Below, piece by piece: positions 1 to 7,534 of a stretch of DNA of 64,000 nt (position 1 is the stretch's first letter; each line of letters begins with the position of its first letter). This stretch comes from Parafrankia elaeagni (GTDB lineage: Bacteria > Actinomycetota > Actinomycetes > Frankiales > Frankiaceae): positions 26,124 through 90,123 of the forward strand of contig NZ_KB893725.1 in the NCBI RefSeq assembly GCF_000374165.1, in the 5' to 3' direction. The position numbers were made by a program, and so were the translations under genes. The notes under the pieces are model-generated. The model worked only from the letters and a program-made list of their open reading frames with translations, did not search any database and was not told where the DNA came from.

Positions 1-2
1 GC

Positions 3-239
3 GACCTGGCCAGCTGGGCGATCCGGGTGAACACCATCGCGCCGGGTGTCTTCGAGACGCCCATGCTCGGGCGGCTGCGGGACGACATCCGCGACGGACT
101 GGCCGCCGGTGTCCCGCACCCGAAGCGCCTCGGCACACCGGCCGACTTCGGCCGCCTCGCCACCGACCTGCTGGAGAACGGCTACATCAACGGCGAGGTG
201 ATCCGCCTCGACGGCGCGCTGCGGATGGCACCTCGCTGA
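3..239 (+). CDS. Short-chain dehydrogenase/reductase, C-terminal part (5' end outside window)
   Basis: The frame is open from the first full codon at position 3, so this is the C-terminal end of a longer gene. The visible residues run through the typical SDR segment after the catalytic helix (RVNTIAPGVFETPML, where the Pro-Gly turn follows the last Rossmann strand). They end with the SDR tail NGYINGEVIRLDGALRM, which matches the usual nucleotide-fold closing motif G-x-x-x-x-x-D-G. The spacing and the ETPM motif resemble the 3-hydroxyacyl-CoA dehydrogenase type 2 subgroup. That subgroup assignment is tentative because the Gly-rich motif and the catalytic Tyr-Lys lie outside the window. A CoA-transferase and further catabolic genes follow, which fits beta-oxidation-like metabolism. 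Confidence 0.85.
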   Translation, partial: DLASWAIRVNTIAPGVFETPMLGRLRDDIRDGLAAGVPHPKRLGTPADFGRLATDLLENGYINGEVIRLDGALRMAPR

Positions 240-297
240 CCGCGGCCCCTCGCTGACCGCGGCACCTTGTCGACCGCGGCACCTCGCTGACCGCGGC
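230..297. repeat. Four tandem copies of a 17-bp unit spanning an SDR stop codon
   Basis: The unit ACCTCGCTGACCGCGGC is present at 230-246, 247-263 (first base C), 264-280 (two differences) and 281-297. The first copy contains the TGA stop (237-239) of the upstream SDR, so the array starts inside the coding sequence and runs into the spacer. It belongs to a pattern of stop-codon-proximal tandem repeats in this window. Confidence 0.9.
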
Positions 298-603
298 GTC
301 CTGCGTCAGCGGTGCCTGGCCTCCGCGGCGCGGGCGTGAGAGTGTCGTCACAGACGTGACGACGGTGTGACAAGCCGGTCCTGACCGCACCCGTGCCAGG
401 CCTGACCGCGGGCGAGTCCTCCGCCCGCACTGCTGGTGACCGCAGTTCGAGATCGCCAGATCAGCGGCTATGGCCCAGCCTCCCGCGGGCTGGGCGCGGC
501 CCGCAGACCTGGACCGGCCCCTGCGAACCTGGTATCGACGTCAATGTTAAATATTCGTCGGCCGGCCGAACCCTCGACCGCGGGCGCGAGCAGGAGGATG
601 GTC
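240..603. other. Intergenic region upstream of the CoA-transferase operon
   Basis: This 364-base stretch holds the rest of the 17-bp tandem repeat, an 8-bp inverted repeat at 344-363, and a small AT-rich patch at about 543-556 (ATGTTAAATATTC) that stands out from the GC-rich background and may be part of a promoter or operator. A strong ribosome-binding site (AGGAGG, 592-597) precedes the CoA-transferase. Open frames across it have no recognisable domain. Confidence 0.5.
344..363. promoter_or_regulatory. Inverted repeat, possible operator
   Basis: GTCGTCAC (344-351) and GTGACGAC (356-363) are perfect 8-bp inverted arms separated by 4 bases. The position upstream of the CoA-transferase/SDR/thiolase genes and the lack of a following T-run favour an operator, for example of a TetR-type regulator, over a terminator. 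No regulator gene lies beside it, so the binding protein is unknown. Confidence 0.35.
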
Positions 604-1821
604 ATGACACCGGTCATGCAGGGCGTCCGGATTCTCGAGGTCGCAGAGCACACGTTCGTCCCCGCCGCCTCGGCCCTCCTGGCCGACCTCGGTGCCGACG
701 TGATCAAGATCGAGCACGTCGAGCGCGGTGACGCCATGCGCGCCCTGGCCTCCTCGGGGATCGCCGTCGTCCCGAAGGACGTCCACGTCCTGCTCGAGCA
801 CTCCAACCGGGGCAAGCGCAGCCTCGGCCTCGACCTCACCTCCGAGGCGGGGCGCGACATCCTGTACCGGATCGCCGCGACGTCCGACGTCTTCCTGACG
901 AACAAGCTGCCGAGCGTGCGCACCAAGCTGCACGTGGACGTCGACGACATCCGCACCCACAACCCGAAGATCATCTACGTGCGCGGCACCGGTCAGGGTG
1001 AGCGGGGGCCGGACGCGGACCGCGGCTCGTACGACTCGCTGGCGTTCTGGGCCCGCTCCGGCGTCGCGGTCGGGATCATGCGGCCCGAGTACGGCCACGT
1101 GCCCGTACCGCCCGGGCCCGGCTTCGGGGACTCCATCGGCGCGATGACGATCGCCGGTGGCATCATGGGCGCGTTGTTCCACCGGGAGCGCACGGGCGAG
1201 GCCACCACGGTGGATGTCTCGCTGCTCTCCTCGGCGGTGTGGTCGATGGGCCAGGCCATGGCGCTGTCGCTGCTGCTCGGCGTGCCGTGGACGCCCCCGC
1301 CGGCGGACCAGCAGCGGATGAACCCCCTCAGTGGCAACTACCTGACCTCCGACGGCCGCTGGCTCTCCTTCACCTGCCTGCAGGCCGGAAAGTACTGGGC
1401 GCCGATGTGCGAGGTGATCGAGCGCCCGGATCTCGTCACCGACCCACGCTTCGCCGACCACGCCTCGCTGCTGGCCAACAGCGGGGAGGCGATCGCCATC
1501 CTGGTCGAGGTCTTCGCCGCGCGCCCGCTCGCCGAGTGGCGCGAGCGGCTGGCGACCTTCGTCGGCCAGTGGACCGTCGTCCAGGACACCCTGGAGGCCG
1601 CGGCGGACCCGCAGTCGATCGCCAACAGCTATGTCCAGGAATGCACGACCGCGGACGGGATCCCCTTCCAGCTCAGCACCGTGCCGGTGCAGTACGACGA
1701 GCAGCCGGCACCGCCGCGCCGCGCGCCGCAGTTCAACGAACACGGCGACGAGATCCTCGCCGAGCTGGGCCTGGACCAGGAAGCCGTCCTGGATCTGAAG
1801 ATCCGTGGCGTCGTCGCGTAG
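604..1821 (+). CDS. CaiB/BaiF (class III) CoA-transferase
   Basis: The protein is predicted to move CoA between carboxylic acids. It has the length (405 aa) and sequence course of the family: an N-terminal segment GVRILEVAEHTFVPAASALL followed by LGADVIKIEH, then NRGKRSLGLDL, and the Gly-Ser-Tyr-Asp segment near residue 141 whose Asp corresponds to the catalytic aspartate of formyl-CoA transferase. AGGAGG at 592-597 lies 6 bases before ATG 604; the in-frame ATG at 598 abuts that site and is less likely. An SDR starts 32 bases downstream, and a thioesterase, DUF35-thiolase and P450 follow in the same direction. The context suggests activation of a lipid, steroid or terpenoid acid; the substrate cannot be read from sequence. 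Confidence 0.92.
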   Translation: MTPVMQGVRILEVAEHTFVPAASALLADLGADVIKIEHVERGDAMRALASSGIAVVPKDVHVLLEHSNRGKRSLGLDLTSEAGRDILYRIAATSDVFLTNKLPSVRTKLHVDVDDIRTHNPKIIYVRGTGQGERGPDADRGSYDSLAFWARSGVAVGIMRPEYGHVPVPPGPGFGDSIGAMTIAGGIMGALFHRERTGEATTVDVSLLSSAVWSMGQAMALSLLLGVPWTPPPADQQRMNPLSGNYLTSDGRWLSFTCLQAGKYWAPMCEVIERPDLVTDPRFADHASLLANSGEAIAILVEVFAARPLAEWRERLATFVGQWTVVQDTLEAAADPQSIANSYVQECTTADGIPFQLSTVPVQYDEQPAPPRRAPQFNEHGDEILAELGLDQEAVLDLKIRGVVA

Positions 1822-1853
1822 CACTCACACCAGACACGATCAGGAGACAGAAG

Positions 1854-2681
1854 ATGACGCTGTTTGACGCCTTCCGCTTCGACGGCAAGCGGGTCGTGGT
1901 CGTCGGGGGCGCGACGGGCATGGGTGCCGCGGCTGCCGAGCTGGCCGTCAGCGCCGGCGCCGAGGTAGTGGTGCTCGACTACGCCGACATCAAGCTCGAC
2001 GGTGTCCAGGCGATCCACGTCAACCTCGCCGAGTCCGCCTCGATCGACGCCGCGCTCGCGCAGCTCGACGGGCCCGTGCACGCGCTGATCTCCGCCGCCG
2101 GTGTCGCCGACGGCACACCAGGCATCGAGAAGATCAACTTCATCGGGCACCGCTACCTCATCGACCGGCTGCTCGCCGCCGGCCAGCTGCCCAGCGGCTC
2201 CGCGATCGGTTTCATCTCCTCCGCCGCGGGTCTCGGCTGGGAGGCCAACCTCCCGCAGCTCAAGGAGTTCCTGGCCATCACCGACTTCGACGAGGCCTCG
2301 AAGTGGGCCGTCGAGAACGGCAAGGCCGACTACATGAACAGCAAGCAGGCCGTCTGCGCCTATGTCGCCACCCAGGCGCTGCCGCTGCTCAAGCAGGGCA
2401 TCCGCATCAACGCGATCTGCCCCGGCCCGACCGACACCCCGCTGGCGCAGGACAACAAGGAGACCTGGCTGGGCTTCGGCGCCGACTACCGGGCCGAGGT
2501 CGGCATCGAGGCCGCGACCTCGCTGGAGCAGGCCTACCCGCTGCTGTTCCTGGTCAGCGCCGCCGCCTCGGCGATCAGCGGCATCACGATCGTCACCGAC
2601 TCCGGCTACTTCTCCTCCGGCCTCACCGAGACCTACCCGGCGGCCACCCCCATCGTCCGTTACCTGTCCGGCCGCAGCTAG
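1854..2681 (+). CDS. SDR family NAD(P)-dependent oxidoreductase (paralogue of the gene at 60148)
   Basis: This is a 275-aa Rossmann-fold alcohol/hydroxysteroid-type dehydrogenase. The nucleotide-binding motif GGATGMG is at residues 18-24, Ser at 122/123, and the catalytic Tyr160-x-x-x-Lys164 (YMNSK) is intact. The Ser-to-Tyr distance (about 37 residues) is much longer than the usual 13, because of an inserted loop containing GLGWEANLPQLKEFLAITD. The proteins at 60148 and 51357 share this insertion, which defines a small subfamily. AGGAGA sits just upstream of ATG 1854. By eye about three quarters of residues match the 60148 protein over the first 170 positions. The gene is likely co-transcribed with the CoA-transferase. 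Confidence 0.92.
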   Translation: MTLFDAFRFDGKRVVVVGGATGMGAAAAELAVSAGAEVVVLDYADIKLDGVQAIHVNLAESASIDAALAQLDGPVHALISAAGVADGTPGIEKINFIGHRYLIDRLLAAGQLPSGSAIGFISSAAGLGWEANLPQLKEFLAITDFDEASKWAVENGKADYMNSKQAVCAYVATQALPLLKQGIRINAICPGPTDTPLAQDNKETWLGFGADYRAEVGIEAATSLEQAYPLLFLVSAAASAISGITIVTDSGYFSSGLTETYPAATPIVRYLSGRS

Positions 2682-2770
2682 TCCAGCGGGCCGGTCTCCT
2701 CGGCCTGGCATGACGCCCGGCCGAGGGACCCGGCCAGGGGGCCCGGAAAGGGACCTCGGAAAAGGGACGG

Positions 2771-3562
2771 ATGACGACAACAAGCAGTGACGGCCTGCGG
2801 CGCGACGGGCATATCATTCTCGAACTGGGATTCGAGGCCGCGCGGGTCGGCGACGAATTCCACGGAACGGCGGCCGTCGTTCCGGAAATGTTCGCGCCCG
2901 GCACGTCCAGCGTGCGGACGTCCATTCTCGCGACCTGGGCGGACGTGGTCGCGGGACGCACGATGATGGGTTACATCGCTCCGCGGGTCCCGGTCACGCT
3001 CGACCTCGACATTCACGTCCACCGTCCGCTGCGGGAGACCGAGCGGATCGACGCCACCGGCCGGCTGGTGAAGAACGGCCGGTCGGTCGCCGTCATCGAG
3101 ATCGACTTCACCGGGGCGGACGGGGAGAGCCTCGCCCTCGGCGTGGCGTCCTTCATGGCCGCCCCGGATCCGTCCGTGCTGCTGACCCCGGAGATGTCCC
3201 GGGAGCCGGACGTCTCACTCCCCCGGCAGCGGCTGCGCGAGCCCTTCGCCCGGCGCGCCCGGTGCGAGATCCGTGAGCCCGGCGTCGCCGTGCTGCCGCG
3301 GACCGACGACGGGCTGAACGCCGCGCGGACCCTCAACGGCGGGCTGATCGCGCTCGCCGCCGAGGAGGCGGCGCTCTCGCTCACCCCGGGAACCTCCCTG
3401 TCGCTGCTGGCGCTGCGGTACCTGCGCCCGGTGCGCACCGGGCCCGCCGTGGCGACGGCGACCGTACGATCCGGTCTCGGCCGGGTCGAGGTCCGGGACG
3501 CCGGCGACGACCGGCTCGCCGTCTACGCGACCACCAGGGCCTTCCCCGTCTCGGCGGACTGA
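2771..3562 (+). CDS. Acyl-CoA thioesterase-like protein, double hotdog fold
   Basis: The 263-aa protein looks like two hotdog domains in tandem. The first (about residues 15-135) contains AGRTMMGYIAPRVPVTLDLDIHV and RPLRETERIDATGRLVKNGRS, the pattern of PaaI/FadM-type thioesterases where a strand reading T-x-D-l-x-v-h-f-l-R-P precedes an alcohol/acid modification strand. The second (about 165-260) has LNGGLIALAAEEAAL and LRYLRPVRTGPAVATATV, again hotdog-like. It would hydrolyse acyl-CoA or act as a dehydratase-type binding scaffold. It lies between an SDR and the DUF35-thiolase in the same direction, so an acyl-CoA substrate of the same pathway is likely. Confidence 0.75.
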   Translation: MTTTSSDGLRRDGHIILELGFEAARVGDEFHGTAAVVPEMFAPGTSSVRTSILATWADVVAGRTMMGYIAPRVPVTLDLDIHVHRPLRETERIDATGRLVKNGRSVAVIEIDFTGADGESLALGVASFMAAPDPSVLLTPEMSREPDVSLPRQRLREPFARRARCEIREPGVAVLPRTDDGLNAARTLNGGLIALAAEEAALSLTPGTSLSLLALRYLRPVRTGPAVATATVRSGLGRVEVRDAGDDRLAVYATTRAFPVSAD

Positions 3563-3595
3563 TCGACACGAGCGGGACTGATCGACACGAGCGGG
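3558..3595. repeat. Two tandem copies of a 19-bp unit over a stop codon
   Basis: ACTGATCGACACGAGCGGG occurs perfectly at 3558-3576 and 3577-3595. The TGA stop of the thioesterase-like gene (3560-3562) lies inside the first copy. A degenerate third copy may follow. Confidence 0.9.
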
Positions 3596-3643
3596 ACTGG
3601 CCACCCGGGCGGGACCGACCACACGAGAGGACGAAGAGCAGGC

Positions 3644-5269
3644 ATGCGCCCACTTCCCGAGATCACCCCAGCGACCGAGTGGTTCTGGAAGTCCGGGGCT
3701 GACGGGAAGCTGCGGGTCCAGGGCTGCAACGACTGCGGCCAACTCGTGCACCCCCCCGTACCCATCTGCCCGCGGTGCCGCAGCCGCTCGCACGCGCCCA
3801 CCGAGGTCTCCGGCCGGGCCACCGTCGTCGGGTTCACGATCAACGCCCAGCAGTGGTCACCCGCGTTCAAGCCGCCCTACGTGATCGCGAACGTGGCCCT
3901 GACGGAGGACGCCGGAGTCCGGCTGACCACGAACATCACCGGCTGCGAGCCGACGGACGTCCACATCGGGCAGGAGGTGGCCGTCCGCTTCGAGCAGCAC
4001 GAGGACGTCTGGCTCGCCCTGTTCGAACCGACCGGCGGCACCGACCCGACGGACCGCGTCGGCGAGCCCGACCTGCCCGCCCCCCGCGCGCCGCTGAGTG
4101 CCGACCGCTTCGAGCACCGCGCGGTCCTGTCCGGGATCGGCCGGTCCCGGATCGGCCGGCGGCTGATGGTCGATCCGCTGGAGCTCACCGTCGACGCCTG
4201 TCTGAAGGCCGTCGCGGACGCCGGCCTCACCCTCGACGACATCGACGGTCTGTCCACCTACCCCGGGCCGACCGCGATGGGGATGAGCGAGGGCGGCGTG
4301 ACCGCCGTCGAGGAGGCCCTGCGGCTGCACCCCACCTGGACGAACGGTGGCGGTGACCTGCCCGGACCGGGCGGTTCGGTGATCGCGGCGATGCTGGCGG
4401 TCGCCTCCGGGCTGTGCCGCCACGTGCTGTGTTTCCGGACCGTGTGGGAATCGACCTACCGGGCCCTCGGGCTGGGCGCGCCCGGCGGGCGGTCCTCCAA
4501 CTCCAGTTCGCTGTGGCGCGCGCCGTTCGGAGCGATGTCCGCCGCGAACTGGATCGCGATGAACGCGAACCAGTACTTCCACCGGTACGGCGCCGACCGG
4601 GAGATGCTCGCCGCGATCGCGCTGAACGGCCGCGCGGGCGCCGCCCTCAACCCGAACGCGATCTACCGCGACCCGCTCACCCTCGACGACTACATGTCGG
4701 CCCGGATGGTCACGACCCCGTTCGGCCTGTACGACTGCGACGTGCCGTGTGACGCCTCGATCGCGGTCGTCGTCTCCGACGCCTCCGTCGCCGGGGACCT
4801 GCCGAAGCCGGCGATCCGGGTGGAGGCCGTCGGCACACAGATCCTGGAGCGGGTCTCCTGGGACCAGGGGATCATCACCCACGAACCGCAGGTCCTCGGC
4901 CAGGCCGCCCACCTGTGGACCCGGACCGACCTGCGCCCCGCGGACGTCGACCTGGCCCTGGTCTACGACGGCTTCACCTTCAACGCGATCTCCTGGCTGG
5001 AGGGGCTCGGCTTCTGCGGCATCGGTGAGGCGCAGGACTGGCTGGACAAGGGCCGGCGCATCGCGCTGGACGGCGAGCTGCCGCTGAACCCGCACGGTGG
5101 CCAGCTGTCCGAAGGCCGCACCCACGGCTACGGCTTCTTCTACGAGGCGGTGACCCAGCTGCGGCACGAGGCCGGCGAACGCCAGGTGGCCGACGCCCGG
5201 ACCGCGGTCGTCACCTCCGGCGGCGGCACCCCCTCCGGCGTCCTGCTGCTCCGGCGCGACGGCGTCTGA
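3644..5269 (+). CDS. DUF35 OB-fold/zinc-ribbon protein fused to a thiolase-like (Ltp2-type) domain
   Basis: The 541-aa protein has two parts. Residues about 10-130 are a DUF35 domain with a rubredoxin-like zinc ribbon (C28-x2-C31, C42-x2-C45) followed by an OB fold. From about residue 165 onward it is a thiolase-superfamily domain of the sterol-carrier/lipid-transfer type, ending with NPHGGQLSEGRTHGYG in place of the classical thiolase GHPxG box. The nucleophilic Cys region reads GPGGSVIAAM, with no cysteine where biosynthetic and degradative thiolases have one. In steroid side-chain catabolism Ltp2 is a thiolase-fold retro-aldolase that works with a DUF35 domain on a separate protein (ChsH2). 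Here both are on one chain, so an aldol-cleaving enzyme is the best inference. Confidence 0.85.
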   Translation: MRPLPEITPATEWFWKSGADGKLRVQGCNDCGQLVHPPVPICPRCRSRSHAPTEVSGRATVVGFTINAQQWSPAFKPPYVIANVALTEDAGVRLTTNITGCEPTDVHIGQEVAVRFEQHEDVWLALFEPTGGTDPTDRVGEPDLPAPRAPLSADRFEHRAVLSGIGRSRIGRRLMVDPLELTVDACLKAVADAGLTLDDIDGLSTYPGPTAMGMSEGGVTAVEEALRLHPTWTNGGGDLPGPGGSVIAAMLAVASGLCRHVLCFRTVWESTYRALGLGAPGGRSSNSSSLWRAPFGAMSAANWIAMNANQYFHRYGADREMLAAIALNGRAGAALNPNAIYRDPLTLDDYMSARMVTTPFGLYDCDVPCDASIAVVVSDASVAGDLPKPAIRVEAVGTQILERVSWDQGIITHEPQVLGQAAHLWTRTDLRPADVDLALVYDGFTFNAISWLEGLGFCGIGEAQDWLDKGRRIALDGELPLNPHGGQLSEGRTHGYGFFYEAVTQLRHEAGERQVADARTAVVTSGGGTPSGVLLLRRDGV

Positions 5270-5288
5270 CCCTGACATAGTGTGCGCC

Positions 5289-6476
5289 ATGACGGAGTTA
5301 ACCTGGAATCCCTACGACAAAGTGCTTCACCTCGCGCCCTACGATGTCTGGCGCGAGCTGCGCGACGAAGCGCCGGTCTACCGGAACGATGAACTGAATT
5401 TCTACGCGTTGTCGCGGTACGACGACATCGAGGCCGCCCACCGCGATCCGCAGACCTATAGTTCGGCGTACGGCACCGTTCTTGAGATCATGTCTCCGGA
5501 GCCGATGCAGACCGGCCACATGATCTTCCTCGACCCGCCGACGCACACCGAGCTGCGGACCCTCGTCTCCCGGGCGTTCACTCCCCGGCGGATCTCCGCC
5601 CTCGAGGACAGCATCCGGGCCCTGTGCGCGGAGATGCTCGACCCGCAGATCGGTGGCGACGGTTTCGACTTCGTCCAGGATTTCGCCGCCGAGCTGCCAT
5701 CCAAGGTGATCTCCGAGCTGATCGGCATCGACCCGGCGGACCGCGAGGAGATGCGCCGCCTCATCGATCTGACCTTCCACATCGAGGAGGGCGCCGGCAT
5801 GGTCAACGACGTGTCGTTCGGCGCCCAGATCGAGATGCATGCCTATCTGACCGAGCAGCTCGAACTGCGCCGCTCCCAGCCGCGCGACGACATGATGACC
5901 AGCCTGGTCCAGGCGGAGATCGTCACCGACAACGGGGTCCGCCGCCTCTCCAACCAGGAGGCCGCCGACTTCGCCAACCTGCTCATCAGCGCCGGCACCG
6001 AGACGGTCGCCCGCCTGCTCGGCTGGGCCTGCTCCGTGCTCGCCGAGCATCCCGACCAGCGGGCCGAGCTCGTCGCGGACCCGTCGCTGATCGGCAACAC
6101 GGTCGAGGAGCTGCTGCGCTACGAGGCACCCTCCCCCGTCCAGGGCCGCACGCTCACCACCGACGTGGAGCTGCACGGCACCCGGATGCCGGCGAAGTCC
6201 CGGGTCCTGCTGATCACCGGCTCGGGCGGCCGCGACGAGCGCAAGTACCCCGACGCGGACCGGTTCGACATCCACCGCCGGTTCGACAGCCATGTCTCAC
6301 TTGGCCACGGGGTGCACTTCTGCCTCGGCGCCGCGCTCGCCCGACTGGAGGCGCGGGTCGCCCTGGCGGAGACCCTGCGCCGCTTCCCCGAGTGGGGCGT
6401 CGACCACGAGCGCGCGGTGCGGCTGCACACCAGCACCGTGCGTGGCTACGAGAAGCTCCCCATCACCCTGGGTTGA
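5289..6476 (+). CDS. Cytochrome P450
   Basis: The 395-aa soluble bacterial P450 shows the I-helix oxygen-activation motif AGTET, a K-helix ExxR (EELLR), and the haem loop LGHGVHFCLG with the axial Cys at about residue 345. The first residue of the haem signature is Leu rather than Phe. It is a monooxygenase needing an external ferredoxin/reductase, and neither is encoded nearby. ATG 5289 is preferred; GTG 5280 would add three residues, and neither has a clear ribosome-binding site. The gene begins 20 bases after the DUF35-thiolase, so coupled expression is likely. The CYP family cannot be assigned from sequence alone. Confidence 0.95.
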   Translation: MTELTWNPYDKVLHLAPYDVWRELRDEAPVYRNDELNFYALSRYDDIEAAHRDPQTYSSAYGTVLEIMSPEPMQTGHMIFLDPPTHTELRTLVSRAFTPRRISALEDSIRALCAEMLDPQIGGDGFDFVQDFAAELPSKVISELIGIDPADREEMRRLIDLTFHIEEGAGMVNDVSFGAQIEMHAYLTEQLELRRSQPRDDMMTSLVQAEIVTDNGVRRLSNQEAADFANLLISAGTETVARLLGWACSVLAEHPDQRAELVADPSLIGNTVEELLRYEAPSPVQGRTLTTDVELHGTRMPAKSRVLLITGSGGRDERKYPDADRFDIHRRFDSHVSLGHGVHFCLGAALARLEARVALAETLRRFPEWGVDHERAVRLHTSTVRGYEKLPITLG

Positions 6477-6506
6477 TCCCCCGGCGGGCACTGCCCGGCC
6501 GGCGCT

Positions 6507-6537
6507 GCCCGGCAGCCGGGCAGCCCGGCTGCCGGGC
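6507..6537. terminator. Bidirectional hairpin between convergent genes
   Basis: Perfect 15-base arms (6507-6521 and 6523-6537) flank a single A; in practice the tip pairs would open to make a loop. It sits in the 76-base gap between the P450 (+) and an SDR (-), which end toward each other. This suits an intrinsic terminator of the U-less actinobacterial kind serving both strands. Confidence 0.65.
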
Positions 6538-6552
6538 TGCCGGCCGGTGCCG

Positions 6553-7464
6553 TCACTCGTCGCCGAGAGCCACCGGCCTGCCGGTCGCGGGGTCGACCGC
6601 GGCGAGGACGTGCGCCGGGGCGTGGTTCGACCAGCCGACCTTGGGCCAGTTCAGCCAGCCGGACGACGCATAGGTGCCGCCGTCGGGGTGCAGCGTCGTC
6701 CCGGTGACGTAGGCGGACAGTGCGGAGGCGAGGAAGACCACGCAGCCGGACACGTCCGTGACGTCGCCGGGCCGGCCCATCGGGATCCCGACCCGGACAC
6801 CGACGGGCGTCGAGTAGGCGTTGTCGCCGCCCCCGGACATCTTCTGCATGTTCGGGGTCGGGGTGTAGTCCGGGGCGACGTTGTTGACCCGGATGCCGCT
6901 CGGGGCGACCTCCACGGCCAGGGTGCGGCCGAACTGCTCGACGGCGGCCTTCGCCGCGGCGTAGACGGCGAAGCCGGGCGCGGCACGGTGCGCCTCGACC
7001 GTGGTCAGGTTGACGATGCTGCCGCCGCGCCCACCGGCCTGCATCCGCGGCACGGCCAACGAGCAGGTGTGCAGGATGTGCGTCAGGTTCTGCCGGATCA
7101 GCGCGTCCCAGCCCTTCGGCCGGGTCTCGACGAACGGCGCCCGGAAGGTGCCGCCGACCACGTTGACCAGGGTGTCGAGCCGGCCCCAGGCCTCGTCGAC
7201 CGCGGTGAACAGCCGCGTGAGCTCCTCGGGGTCACGCGCGTCGCCGTGGTGCACGATCGCGTCGGCGCCCTGCTCCTTCAGCGTGGCCCGCAGCGCCTCG
7301 ACGGCGGGCCCGTCGATGTCGATGACCGCGAGCCGTACGCCGTTGGCGGCGAGGTCCGTGGTGACTGCGCCCCCGATCCCGCCCGCTCCGCCACTGATGA
7401 CGGCGACCGTGCCCGCCAACCCACCGCGATCCTCGAACCAGCCCACGCCGGACCTCGCCTCCAC
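6553..7464 (-). CDS. SDR family NAD(P)-dependent oxidoreductase
   Basis: This is a 303-aa SDR with the cofactor motif SGGAGGIG near residue 24, the VNVVGG segment in place of NNAG, a Ser/Thr-containing strand IVNLTTVEAHRAA and the catalytic YAAAK motif. A tail of about 45 residues beyond the SDR core (from GWLNWPKVGW) is unusual and has no recognised domain. The gene is followed about 60 bases downstream on the same strand by the F420-type oxidoreductase, suggesting one transcript. The substrate is unknown; a role in the neighbouring catabolic cluster is inferred from position only. Confidence 0.9.
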   Translation of the reverse strand: MEARSGVGWFEDRGGLAGTVAVISGGAGGIGGAVTTDLAANGVRLAVIDIDGPAVEALRATLKEQGADAIVHHGDARDPEELTRLFTAVDEAWGRLDTLVNVVGGTFRAPFVETRPKGWDALIRQNLTHILHTCSLAVPRMQAGGRGGSIVNLTTVEAHRAAPGFAVYAAAKAAVEQFGRTLAVEVAPSGIRVNNVAPDYTPTPNMQKMSGGGDNAYSTPVGVRVGIPMGRPGDVTDVSGCVVFLASALSAYVTGTTLHPDGGTYASSGWLNWPKVGWSNHAPAHVLAAVDPATGRPVALGDE

Positions 7465-7504
7465 TCCATGTCAGATGCACATCGGTCGCGCCTGCGCGGC
7501 GCGG

Positions 7505-7534
7505 TCAGATCAGGTCAGGTCAGGTCAGGTCAGG
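7505..7534. repeat. Pentanucleotide TCAGG tandem array over a stop codon
   Basis: Five TCAGG units (7510-7534) preceded by one TCAGA (7505-7509). On the minus strand the unit reads CCTGA, so a 5-base period places TGA in all three frames. The stop codon of the downstream oxidoreductase gene (7525-7527) is one of these units. Confidence 0.9.

Noticed and set aside
547-1824. Long minus-strand open frame (425 codons) opposite the CoA-transferase
   Set aside because: It is antisense to a clear CaiB-type gene, is rich in Arg/Gly/Val typical of shadow frames in GC-rich DNA and contains no domain.
7505-7534. CRISPR-like or other spaced repeat array
   Set aside because: The units are 5 bp, contiguous and without spacers. 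The other tandem arrays in the window likewise lack unique spacers, and no cas genes are present.
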